From Gemmatimonadota bacterium (GTDB taxonomy: Bacteria; Gemmatimonadota; Gemmatimonadetes; Longimicrobiales; Gaopeijiaceae), in assembly GCA_007126575.1 (NCBI GenBank), contig SLBA01000134.1, forward strand, positions 1 to 41,110: 41,110 nt of DNA, written 5' to 3'. The position numbers and the translations under genes are program-made. Below are positions 17,602 through 25,821 of this stretch, one piece after another. Each line of letters opens with the position of its first letter. Within the stretch, counting starts at the first letter, position 1. The notes beneath the pieces were generated by a model. It saw only the letters and a list, made by a program, of their open reading frames with translations, had not been told where the DNA came from and ran no database searches.

Positions 17602-18297
17602 TCAGCTTCCCCCGGTCGTGGCGGCGGGGCTCAGCGAGGAATCGAAGACCAGGCGACCCTCGGACAGCTCGAGGGTGCGGATCGAGGGGAACGCACGGAT
17701 CAGTTCGAGGTCGTGTGTCGCCATGAGGACCGCCATCCCCGAGGCGTTCAGTTCGCGAAAGAGCTCCATGATCCCGCGGGAGGCCCGCTCGTCGAGATTG
17801 CCGGTGGGTTCGTCGGCCAGGAGGACCTGGGGTTCGTTCACCAGGGCCCGGGCGATCGCCACGCGCTGGCGCTCTCCCCCGGAGAGTTCCTCGGCCCGGG
17901 CCCCGCCCTTCGCCGAAAGCCCCACCTGCGCCAGGAGCCGGTTCGCCCGCGGCAGGATCTCGCTGCGCGACGCACCGGTGACCTCGAGAGCGAACTCCAC
18001 GTTCTCACGCGCGGTGCGGCCGGGCAGGAGCCGGAAGTCCTGAAAGACCATCCCGACCCGCCTCCGGAGCTTCCAGACCTCCCGGTCCGAGGTCAGGTCC
18101 GACGAGAACCCGCAGACCCGGACCTCTCCCGAGGTCGGCCGGTCGGCCAGGTGGAGGAGTCGGAGGGTCGTGGACTTTCCCGATCCCGAGTGGCCGGTGA
18201 GGAAGGCGAACTCCGCCTTCCGTAGCTCGAACGAGACCTCGTCAAGGGCCCGACCCCGTCGGGCGAAATCCCTGGTCACCTTGTTGAATTTGATCAC
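17602..18297 (-). CDS. ftsE: Cell-division ABC transporter ATPase FtsE
   Basis: 231 residues, complete ABC ATPase: Walker A GHSGSGKST (35-43), Q-loop in VFQDFRLL, signature LSGGERQRV (138-146), Walker B VLLADEP (158-164) and the switch histidine in ATHD. Length and the N-terminal MIKFNKVT are typical of FtsE. The GTG start has no clear ribosome site. First gene of the ftsE-ftsX-envC-holB operon, with a promoter at 18346-18375. A rigid 41-residue Ala/Thr-poor tail beyond the H-loop is unremarkable. Confidence 0.95.
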   Translation of the reverse strand: MIKFNKVTRDFARRGRALDEVSFELRKAEFAFLTGHSGSGKSTTLRLLHLADRPTSGEVRVCGFSSDLTSDREVWKLRRRVGMVFQDFRLLPGRTARENVEFALEVTGASRSEILPRANRLLAQVGLSAKGGARAEELSGGERQRVAIARALVNEPQVLLADEPTGNLDERASRGIMELFRELNASGMAVLMATHDLELIRAFPSIRTLELSEGRLVFDSSLSPAATTGGS

Positions 18298-18345
18298 GGG
18301 CCGTGGTATTTACCGGCAGGAGGAGGAGGCGTCCACAACCGGAAA

Positions 18346-18375
18346 AATCTACCGGTCCGGAAGGGGGTGTGTCAA
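18346..18375 (-). promoter_or_regulatory. Predicted promoter of the ftsEX operon
   Basis: Minus-strand TTGACA (18370-18375, perfect) and TAGATT (18346-18351) are separated by 18 bases, lying in the 88-base gap between pdxA and ftsE. Expected start near 18339, about 42 bases before the ftsE GTG. Confidence 0.55.
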
Positions 18376-18385
18376 AGGCCCGACG

Positions 18386-19402
18386 TCATCTGTTTCCGAC
18401 GGAGATCTCCCCATGAACCCGGTTGAGTCCCGGTCCCAGGCGGGCGGCGAGGCGAAGGGCCTCGAGGGTGGACGTCGCTCTCGCTCTTCCCGTTCCGACG
18501 ATGTCGAAGGCGGTGCCGTGGTCCGGTGAGGTCCGGAGGAAGGGGAGTCCGAGGGTGACATTGACGCCCTGGCCAAAGGCCAGCGTCTTGAAGACGGCCA
18601 TCCCCACGTCGTGGTAGGGCACCACGACGCCGTCGACGTCTCGGTCGAGGAGCTTCTGGAAGACCGTGTCGGCGGGGACGGGGCCCTGGAGCCGAAGGCC
18701 GGTGGCCCGGAGCGCCTCGACCACGGGGGTGAGTACGCGGGCTTCCTCGTCGCCGAACAGACCCCCGTCGGAGGCGTGGGGATTCAACGCACACAGCGCG
18801 ATGCGCGGCTCCTCCATTCCCCAGCCGCGCTCGAGACCATCGGCCAGGAGCTGGACCTGTTCGCTCAGGCGCTCGGCGGTCAGCGCCGCGGCGACGTCTC
18901 TGAGAGGCATGTGGGTCGTTGCGAGAAGGATGCGCAGGGGCACGTCGACCCGAGAGCTCTCGGTCGCCATGAGCATGCCGACGCAGGGAGACCCGGTCAG
19001 CGCTTTCAGGTACTCGGTCTGCCCCGGGGTGTCGATGCCCGCCGCACGCAGCGAGGGCTTGTGCACCGGACCGGTCACGAGCGCCGTCGCACGGCCCTCG
19101 AGGCAGTGCGCCACCCCCCGTCGAATCGCCTCGACCGACACTCTTCCCGCGTCCAGGTCGGAACTCGACGGGCCCCCGGTGCCGGTCGCCTCGGTCCGCA
19201 CCCTGGTTTCCGGCAACGACTCCATCACCTCGGTGAGGCCGCGGTCGTCGCCGAGGAGAACGACCGAGACGTCCCGGTCCTCCGCCAGAAAGGTGCTGAG
19301 CGCCCCGGCCGTGATCTCCGGGCCGATCCCCCGGGGATCACCCAGGGTGACGGCGAGGGTGGTGGGGCCCGCCGGCCCGGGGTTCGACGACGAGCGGATC
19401 AG
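18386..19402 (-). CDS. pdxA: 4-hydroxythreonine-4-phosphate dehydrogenase
   Basis: About 338 residues if translation begins at CTG 19402. PdxA oxidises 4-phosphohydroxy-threonine in the DXP-dependent vitamin B6 pathway. The conserved N-terminus (LAVTLGDPRGIGPE) lies upstream of any ATG or GTG, and the CTG overlaps the previous stop as CTGA with GGAG eight bases before it. Conserved: TGPVHK, the metal histidines in ATTHMPL, NPHASDGG and DHGTA, and PYHD. The usual GHTE motif reads GQTE, replacing a substrate-site histidine. The next in-frame GTG (19228) would remove about 58 residues including the glycine-rich start of the fold, so it is unlikely. It follows surA as in enterobacteria. Confidence 0.9.
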   Translation of the reverse strand: MIRSSSNPGPAGPTTLAVTLGDPRGIGPEITAGALSTFLAEDRDVSVVLLGDDRGLTEVMESLPETRVRTEATGTGGPSSSDLDAGRVSVEAIRRGVAHCLEGRATALVTGPVHKPSLRAAGIDTPGQTEYLKALTGSPCVGMLMATESSRVDVPLRILLATTHMPLRDVAAALTAERLSEQVQLLADGLERGWGMEEPRIALCALNPHASDGGLFGDEEARVLTPVVEALRATGLRLQGPVPADTVFQKLLDRDVDGVVVPYHDVGMAVFKTLAFGQGVNVTLGLPFLRTSPDHGTAFDIVGTGRARATSTLEALRLAARLGPGLNRVHGEISVGNR

Positions 19403-20760
19403 ATCCGGATCTCCACGTAGGTTCGAGCGCGGATCCGGTCCATGAGTCTCTGCTGGAATTTCTCGGCGCGCAGGAACTCCCGGATCTGGCCCCGGAGGTC
19501 GTCGAGGGTGTACTCTCCCTGCTCTCTCACCTGAAGGACCTGGATCACGACGTAGGCCAGGCGCGAGCCGTCCTCGCTGAGCGGCAGCTGTACCGGCCCG
19601 ACGACCGTGCCGGGCTCGGCCGAGCGGAGCGCCGAGGCGTATCCACTCGGAAACTCCTCGAGCCGGTCGAATCCCAGCTCGAGCGAATCCGGACGCTGCT
19701 CGGTCGCGTACTCCCGGGTGAACTCCCGCATCGGGGCCCCACCCTCGACGGCGTCCCGGATCTCTTCAGCCCGGGCGAGTGCTCCATCCTGATCTCCATC
19801 GGCGCCGATCAGGATGTGGCGGATCCGCCGCTCGGGACCTCGAATCCGTTCGACCTTGATGATGTGGGCCCCGAAGCTCGTCTCCACCGGCCCGACCACC
19901 TCGCCTTCGCGGAGGCGGAAGGCCGCATCCTCGAACTCACTGGCTAGGTCCGATCCCCGGCGGAACCAGCCGAGGTCACCTCCCTCCTGTCGGGAACCGG
20001 GGTCGTCCGAGAACTGGCGAGCCAGGTTGGCGAAGTCTTCACCACCCCGGATCATCTCGAGGATCCGCTCGACCTCGGCGACGGCTTCCTCCATCGCCGC
20101 TTCGGATGGCCGTGGCTCGATGATCGCCTGGCGGAAGACGACCGTGGCCGGACGCGCTGGAAACCCGGCGCGCTCGCGCTCGAAGTAGGCCTCGACCTCG
20201 GACTCGTCGACGGGAATGACCCCGGAGTCACGCTGCCGCAGCCCCATGAACTGCTCGACGAGGAGCCGCGTGCGGGTCTGATCCCGCAGATTCGAACGAA
20301 ATCCCGCCAGGCTCTGCCCCTGCTGCTCGAGTGCCTCGCGGAGGTTGGACTCGCCGCCGAGCTGGCTGACGCGCTGCTGCCACTGCTGGTCGAAGGCCCG
20401 GTCGACCTGGTCGTCGGTCACGACCACCATCGTGTCCCGGGCAGCGGCCTGCACGAGGAGCTGGTTGTCGACGATCTCGTCGAGGAGCTCTCGTTCGAGG
20501 GACTGGAGCGCTGCCGGATCGGTGGGGAACGGCTGACCCTGGGCCTCGAACTGGGCGCGCCGCTGCTGCAGCAACTCCAGAACCTCGCTGTAGAGCACCA
20601 CGGAGTCTCCGACCACCGCAGCCACCCGATCCACGATTTCCTCACCGGGCTCGGATGTGTCGAAGGCCGGGGTCTGGAGGTCCTGGGCCATGGCGGGGAC
20701 CGGAAGCAGGACCGCCGCGATGGTAAGGGCGAAGAACAGGGATGTCAGGCGGATCCGCAT
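19399..20760 (-). CDS. surA: SurA-like periplasmic chaperone / peptidyl-prolyl isomerase
   Basis: 453 residues: signal peptide (1-24, cleavage after AMA), SurA-type N-terminal helical chaperone region starting IVDRVAAVVGDSVVLYSEV, a first parvulin domain (about 180-285; FANLARQFSDDPGS, GGDLGWF, FGAHIIKVE) and a second, degenerate one (about 295-400). SurA escorts outer-membrane proteins through the periplasm. ATG 20760 is chosen over an upstream in-frame start at 20901 because it heads a normal signal peptide and has GAGGT before it; the longer version would overlap the preceding gene. pdxA follows with a four-base overlap. Confidence 0.9.
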   Translation of the reverse strand: MRIRLTSLFFALTIAAVLLPVPAMAQDLQTPAFDTSEPGEEIVDRVAAVVGDSVVLYSEVLELLQQRRAQFEAQGQPFPTDPAALQSLERELLDEIVDNQLLVQAAARDTMVVVTDDQVDRAFDQQWQQRVSQLGGESNLREALEQQGQSLAGFRSNLRDQTRTRLLVEQFMGLRQRDSGVIPVDESEVEAYFERERAGFPARPATVVFRQAIIEPRPSEAAMEEAVAEVERILEMIRGGEDFANLARQFSDDPGSRQEGGDLGWFRRGSDLASEFEDAAFRLREGEVVGPVETSFGAHIIKVERIRGPERRIRHILIGADGDQDGALARAEEIRDAVEGGAPMREFTREYATEQRPDSLELGFDRLEEFPSGYASALRSAEPGTVVGPVQLPLSEDGSRLAYVVIQVLQVREQGEYTLDDLRGQIREFLRAEKFQQRLMDRIRARTYVEIRI

Positions 20761-20820
20761 GGGACCTCGATCGATAGGGAGACGACGTGCACGAACAGGG
20801 ATTCCCGAACTGGTAAACCG

Positions 20821-20848
20821 GGTTCCGGGGCTCGGTTCCGGGGCCGAG
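20821..20848. repeat. Short direct and inverted repeats before surA
   Basis: GGTTCCGGGG occurs at 20821-20830 and 20834-20843, and CTCGG / CCGAG (20831-20835, 20844-20848) form a small dyad across the second copy. It lies in the 103-base gap between the PPIase lipoprotein and the surA start. Role unknown; it may only be GC-rich spacer. Confidence 0.3.
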
Positions 20849-20863
20849 TGCTCCGAGGGAGCG

Positions 20864-22321
20864 TCATCTCTCGCCATCGGGACCCTCGGGGACCTGAGCA
20901 TCGTCGAGCAGGTCCTGGAGCTCCTCCATGTCGAACTCCTGGGTGTCGGGCGACTCCCCTCGGATCGCCGCCACCCTCTCGACGACTCGCTCGACGCCGG
21001 AATCCGAGATCGCGGCGCCGAAGTGTGTCCGCAGGGGGATCGCGAGCGTCTCGAGCGGGAAGACGTCGATCTCGCCGGTGACGATTCGGCCGAGCAGGTC
21101 GAGAAGCTCCCGCTTCACCGCGATCTCCAGGGTCTCCCCTTCGGCGGGGCTGATACCGTCGATCTCGAGGAACCCGGCGATCTCACGGTACTGTTCGCGG
21201 ATCTCGCGGCGGAGCTCGGTCATCTCCTCTTCGTCGACCGTGATCCCCCTGCGCCGGGCCTCGCCGACGAGCAGTTCACTCCGGGTGAGGTTGCGCAGGA
21301 ACATGTCGAGCTGCGGGTCATCGGCCATCAGGACCTGGTCGCGGAACTGCGACGGCTGGCCCAGCATGAACTCACGAAAGTGTGCCTTCGTGTAGGCGCC
21401 GCCCTCGAAGCTGGCGAGCGCGCGGCCGGCCTCGCGAGACGAAAGCTCGGCCGAGGGATTCTCCGAGATCTGACGAATGGCGTCGATGGCGTTGTCCTGG
21501 ATCCGGACCGAAGCCGACTCCTCGATGCCGGCCACGAAGATCGACTCCGCCTGTGCCGTCCGATCCATCTGCAGGTCGAAGCGGAGCTGCTCGCGAATAT
21601 CGTCGAGCGAGGGGAAGTCACGGTCCTCGAGCCTGATCACATGAAGCCCGTACTGGGACTCGACGATGTCGCTGACCTCGCCGGGCTCCATGGCGAATGC
21701 CGCCTCCTCGAAGGGGGGGACCATGGTACCCCGGCTGAACCAGTTCAGGTCACCGCCCCGCTGCGCGCTGCCGGGGTCGTCGGAATAGGTTTCGGCCAGC
21801 TGCGCGAAATCCTCGCCGGCCCGGGCCCGGTCCCGAAGCTCCTCGGCGAGGGCGCGGACCGAGTCCCTCTGGTCCGGGCTGGACTGTTCCGGAAAGAGGA
21901 CGAGGATGTGGCGGGCGCGAACCTGCTCTCCCGGACGCTCGGTGGCGTAGAAGTCCTCGAGCTCCTCATCGGTGATTTCCTCGTCGACCTCGATCACCTC
22001 CTCGCGAAGGCGCAGGACCAGCTCCTGGTTCTCTTCCTGCCGCAGGATCGAGGACAGGTCGACCCGGTCCAGCTCTCCTTCACGGTTCACCGCGAGTGCG
22101 AGCAGGGTGTAGTCGACCCAGAAGTCGGCGAGCGCCTCGACGACGGGTGCGTCGTTCGGGAGTCCCTGGACCGGGGCGAGCAGCTGGGCCGCCTCCTCGA
22201 TCTCGAGCTGGATTTCGCCGGCGCGGGCCACCGAGTCGGAGTCGACCCGGACGGTGTCGCGATCACACGCGATGAGGGTGAGAAGAATCAGGGACAGGAA
22301 AAGCGCGCTGGTGCGACGCAT
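20864..22321 (-). CDS. Parvulin-type peptidyl-prolyl isomerase lipoprotein
   Basis: 485 residues. The N-terminus has a membrane segment ending in the lipobox LIAC, so it is predicted to be lipid-anchored facing the periplasm. One parvulin domain (about 130-230) carries RARHILV, FAQLAETYSDDPGS, GGDLNWF and YGLHVIRLE. Long acidic helical regions flank it, as in PrsA and PpiD-like chaperones; the C-terminal half (about 250-485) matches nothing I recognise. It precedes the SurA-like gene, giving a tandem of two rotamase chaperones. It is separated from mfd by 58 bases with a strong hairpin at the mfd stop. Confidence 0.88.
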   Translation of the reverse strand: MRRTSALFLSLILLTLIACDRDTVRVDSDSVARAGEIQLEIEEAAQLLAPVQGLPNDAPVVEALADFWVDYTLLALAVNREGELDRVDLSSILRQEENQELVLRLREEVIEVDEEITDEELEDFYATERPGEQVRARHILVLFPEQSSPDQRDSVRALAEELRDRARAGEDFAQLAETYSDDPGSAQRGGDLNWFSRGTMVPPFEEAAFAMEPGEVSDIVESQYGLHVIRLEDRDFPSLDDIREQLRFDLQMDRTAQAESIFVAGIEESASVRIQDNAIDAIRQISENPSAELSSREAGRALASFEGGAYTKAHFREFMLGQPSQFRDQVLMADDPQLDMFLRNLTRSELLVGEARRRGITVDEEEMTELRREIREQYREIAGFLEIDGISPAEGETLEIAVKRELLDLLGRIVTGEIDVFPLETLAIPLRTHFGAAISDSGVERVVERVAAIRGESPDTQEFDMEELQDLLDDAQVPEGPDGER

Positions 22322-22358
22322 GACTGTGAACTCGTTCCGTAAGGTGAATGAAAGCCGG

Positions 22359-22386
22359 GGCCGATCGGTCCGGGACCGATCAGGCC
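22359..22386 (-). terminator. Strong hairpin over the mfd stop codon
   Basis: In the mfd direction GATCGGTC pairs with GACCGATC across a CCG loop (22363-22381), extended by GGCC/GGCC with one bulged base. The stop codon lies within the stem. The tail is CCGGCTTTCATT, with only a short T-run, so it may be a partial terminator or an mRNA-stabilising hairpin that sets different levels for mfd and the chaperone genes. Confidence 0.45.
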
Positions 22387-25300
22387 GCCTTCTCCCGGGC
22401 CTGCAGCCACTCCTCGAGGGCCCGGATCAGGGTTCGGGTCAGCGGTTCCGTGCCGGCCTGGCGCAGTCCCAGTGACAGCGGGACCATCCGTCGGACCGAA
22501 ACCTCGACCTGTCGACTCCGGAACGGTCCCTCGAGGAGGGCCATCCGGGGCGTTGCCGCGGCGCGAAAGCTGATCCGGCCTTCGCGACCGCGAATGAATA
22601 TCCGTTCGATGCCCAGCTCTGCTCCCAGCAGCCGGAGCAGGCGGGCGTCGACGAGCCGCTCCACCTCGTCGGGGAGCGGACCGTAGCGGTCCACCAGTTC
22701 CTCGCGCAGGTTTTCCGCCTCCGCACGGTCCTCGAACTTCGACAGCCTGCGATAAAGATGCAGTTTCTGACTCGAATCCGAAACATACCCGTCAGGAAGG
22801 TACGCGGATCCGGGCAGTGAGACCTCGGGCTCCGGAAACCGCTCACCCTGATGCTCGCGACCCAGGTGAAGCCGTCGCACGGCATCTTCGAGGAGGCGCA
22901 GGTACGTATCCATCCCGACTGCGTGGGCGAAGCCCGACTGGTTCGCCCCCAGCAGGTTCCCGGCACCGCGGATCTCCAGGTCGCGCAGCGCCACCTGGTA
23001 CCCGCTGCCGAGCTGCGTGTAGTGCTCCAGCACCTGGATCCGCTGACGCGCGTCGTCGCTCATGGCCTCGGGGATCACGAGGTAGCAGTACGCGCGGCGG
23101 TCGGAGCGACCGACACGACCCCGGATCTGGTACAGCTGCGCGAGTCCGAATCGGTCGGCCCGGTCGACGACGAGGGTGTTCGCGTTGGGAACGTCGAGCC
23201 CATTCTCGACGATCGAGGAGCAGACCAGGATGTCGATCTCCCCCTCGATGAAGCCCTTCATCACCGGGTCGAGCTCACCGGCGCCCATCTGCCCGTGCGC
23301 GACCTCGACGCGGGCTTCGGGCGCGAGCCTGCCGACCCGCTCGGCGATCGAGTAGATCGTCTCGACCCGGTTGTGCAGGAAGAAGACCTGCCCACCGCGA
23401 TCCAGTTCGCGGCCCATGATCTCGGCCAGAAGGGCGTCGCTCCAGGGAATCGCCTGCGTCTGCACCGCCAGCCGGTCGCGCGGAGGGGTCCGGATCAGCG
23501 ACAGGTTCCGCACCCCCGAGAGCGAGAGCTGCAGGGTACGCGGGATCGGCGTGGCGGTCAGGGTGAGGACATCGACCGAGGCCCGCAGCTTCTTGAGGCG
23601 CTCCTTGTGCTTCACGCCGAACCGCTGCTCCTCGTCGATGATCAGGAGCCCGAGGGAGCTGAACTTCACATCCTTCGAGAGGAGTCGATGGGTCCCCACG
23701 ACGATGTCGATCTCTCCGGTCTGGAGTCCGACCAGGATCTCCTCCTGCTCCCCTCGGGAGCGGAAGCGCGAGAGTGCGGCGACCCGAACAGGGAAGTCCG
23801 CCAGCCGCTCCTCGAACGTTCGCAGGTGCTGCTCCACCAGGATGGTGGTGGGGGCCAGGATCGCGACCTGCCGCCCGTCCTGGACCGCCTTGAAGGCGGC
23901 GCGGATCGCCACCTCGGTCTTCCCGAATCCCACGTCGCCGCAGATCAGTCGGTCCATGGGGCGTGGCGACTCCATGTCCTTCTTGACCTCGCGGGTTGCG
24001 CGTGCCTGGTCCGGAGTGTCCTCGTAGAGAAACGAGGCCTCCATCTCTCGCTGCCACTTCGAATCCTCGGAGAAGGCGAACCCCTCGAGCAGCTCCCTCT
24101 CGGCGTAGAGCTCGAGGAGCTCCTGGGTCATCCGCTCGATCGCCTCTTCGGTCTTGCGACGGAGCGTCTTCCAGCGCTTCCCCCCGATCCGGTGGACCGA
24201 AGGGGGCTCGGCGTCGTCGGACTCTCCGACCCATCGCTCGACCAGGTCGAGCCGGTAGACCGGGACCCGCAGGACCTCGCCCCCCGAATATTCGATCGCG
24301 AGGACCTCGAGCGGCTCCCCGGCGATCTCGATCCTTTCGAGCCCGCGAAACTGTCCGATCCCGTGGTCGAGGTGGACCACGTAGTCCCCCGGGGTGAGCT
24401 GGGCAAGGCTCTCGACGGCGACCGCGCCCCGGAAGCGTCGTCCGGTGCGGACCCGGCGGGACCTCCGGAAGATCTCGTGGTCGGTGAGGACGTTCAGGGG
24501 GGGCGAGGCCTCGGGGAGCCGGAATCCACCCTCGACCGTCCCGACCCCCACCTGCACCCCCGGGATCCGCTGCCCCGCCTCGGCGAGGATTTCTTCGAGC
24601 CGTTCGACCTGCCCACTGTTGTCGCAGAGGATCACGGTGGTCGCGCCGCGGGCCGCCTCGCCCCGGAGAAACGCGGTGAGTCGATCCATCTTCCGGTCGA
24701 CTTCGGGCGGCGCACCGGCGTCGAGCGACAGCTCTCCCCGGCCGTCGCGGTGGAGCTCCAGGAGGGGGTGGCGGCCACTGATCCGGACCCCCTCGTCCGG
24801 CGGGAGCAGGATGGCCTCGACGGGGGGCAGGGATTCTCCGCCCTGCTCGCGATCGAGCCGGATCTGCTCCGCCTGGTCCCAGTGCTTCCGGAATTCCCGT
24901 GTCCACTCGGCACCCCCGACACGCACGAGAATCGCCTCCTCGGGGAGGACTTCGAGGAGGCTCCGGACGTCGGAAGGGGGAGTGGGGGCGTCGGGATCCC
25001 GGTCGGCGGCGGACTCGCTTCCCGATCCCGCGCGGAAGGAGGGGGGGAGCAGGTGCACGCGCTCCTTCTCTCCGGTGGAGCGCTGGTCCGCGACATCGAA
25101 GTGTCGGATCGAGGTGATCTCGTCGCCCCAGAACTCGATCCGCACGGGGTCCGAGGCCCCGAGCGAGAAGACGTCGACGAGGCCGCCCCGTACCGAAAAC
25201 TGTCCGACTTCCTCGACCAGGGGCACCCGGGTGTAGCCCATCGTCTCGAGCTCTTCGACCAGGAGCTGGAAGCCGATCTCCTCGCCGGTCTCGAGTTCGA

Positions 25301-25772
25301 GACGGAGCCGGGCGAGGCGGTCGGGCAGCGCGATCCGCTCCTGGAGTGCCCGGGGCGTCGTCACGAAGAGACGGGCGGCGCCACTGAAGAGCGCCTCGAC
25401 GGCCTCGACCTGCAGCCCGCCGATGCGGGGGTCGCTCTCGGCGTTGAAGAAGAGGACCTCGCTCTGCGGGAAGAGGGGGGCCCGGTCCTCGCCCACGAGC
25501 GAGACCAGGTCGGCCTCGAGTCGGGCCGCGTCGTCGGGGCTGTCGGCGATTGCCACCCAGAGCCGACCCGGGATCGCCTCGTGGAGTGCCGCGAGAAGGG
25601 CTGCGCCCGAGGACCCGTGCATTCCCGTCACGACCGTACGCGAGGCGGGGGCCGGAGGAGTTCGGATCAGCTCCCGGACGGTGGGAGTGGAGAGCAGGGC
25701 CTCCACGACAGTGTGCTTTTTAGGGGTCACGACAGCGGGTCCGAGGGACGGACTGAACAGGATCGATGACAT
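22380..25772 (-). CDS. mfd: Transcription-repair coupling factor
   Basis: 1130 residues, normal Mfd length. Mfd displaces RNA polymerase stalled at DNA damage and recruits UvrA. N-terminal UvrB-like part (about 1-330), CarD-like RNA-polymerase interaction domain near 450-530 (PGDYVVHLDHGIGQF), SF2 translocase with Walker A GDVGFGKTE (about 611), DEEQ box (about 709), TATPIPRTLQ, the RecG-like TRG motif region (QIRGRVGRS) and the C-terminal TRCF domain. The ATG lacks a clear ribosome site; TAGATT at 25785-25790 (minus) resembles a -10 box without a good -35. The gene lies 49 bases behind the BatA-like gene. A very long antisense open frame across it is a composition artefact. Confidence 0.97.
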   Translation of the reverse strand: MSSILFSPSLGPAVVTPKKHTVVEALLSTPTVRELIRTPPAPASRTVVTGMHGSSGAALLAALHEAIPGRLWVAIADSPDDAARLEADLVSLVGEDRAPLFPQSEVLFFNAESDPRIGGLQVEAVEALFSGAARLFVTTPRALQERIALPDRLARLRLELETGEEIGFQLLVEELETMGYTRVPLVEEVGQFSVRGGLVDVFSLGASDPVRIEFWGDEITSIRHFDVADQRSTGEKERVHLLPPSFRAGSGSESAADRDPDAPTPPSDVRSLLEVLPEEAILVRVGGAEWTREFRKHWDQAEQIRLDREQGGESLPPVEAILLPPDEGVRISGRHPLLELHRDGRGELSLDAGAPPEVDRKMDRLTAFLRGEAARGATTVILCDNSGQVERLEEILAEAGQRIPGVQVGVGTVEGGFRLPEASPPLNVLTDHEIFRRSRRVRTGRRFRGAVAVESLAQLTPGDYVVHLDHGIGQFRGLERIEIAGEPLEVLAIEYSGGEVLRVPVYRLDLVERWVGESDDAEPPSVHRIGGKRWKTLRRKTEEAIERMTQELLELYAERELLEGFAFSEDSKWQREMEASFLYEDTPDQARATREVKKDMESPRPMDRLICGDVGFGKTEVAIRAAFKAVQDGRQVAILAPTTILVEQHLRTFEERLADFPVRVAALSRFRSRGEQEEILVGLQTGEIDIVVGTHRLLSKDVKFSSLGLLIIDEEQRFGVKHKERLKKLRASVDVLTLTATPIPRTLQLSLSGVRNLSLIRTPPRDRLAVQTQAIPWSDALLAEIMGRELDRGGQVFFLHNRVETIYSIAERVGRLAPEARVEVAHGQMGAGELDPVMKGFIEGEIDILVCSSIVENGLDVPNANTLVVDRADRFGLAQLYQIRGRVGRSDRRAYCYLVIPEAMSDDARQRIQVLEHYTQLGSGYQVALRDLEIRGAGNLLGANQSGFAHAVGMDTYLRLLEDAVRRLHLGREHQGERFPEPEVSLPGSAYLPDGYVSDSSQKLHLYRRLSKFEDRAEAENLREELVDRYGPLPDEVERLVDARLLRLLGAELGIERIFIRGREGRISFRAAATPRMALLEGPFRSRQVEVSVRRMVPLSLGLRQAGTEPLTRTLIRALEEWLQAREKAA

Positions 25773-25821
25773 CTCGAGCAGAAGAATCTAGCGAATTCGA
25801 AGATTGATGCAGGGGGTGGGG

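Noticed and set aside
18386-19228. Reading pdxA as an N-terminally truncated pseudogene
   Set aside because: The conserved N-terminus continues in frame up to 19402; only the start codon is unusual.
22851-25769. A 972-codon open frame antisense to mfd
   Set aside because: Very GC-rich codon use leaves opposite frames open. The translation has no domain, is Asp/Gly/Arg-rich, and the mfd reading has complete motifs.
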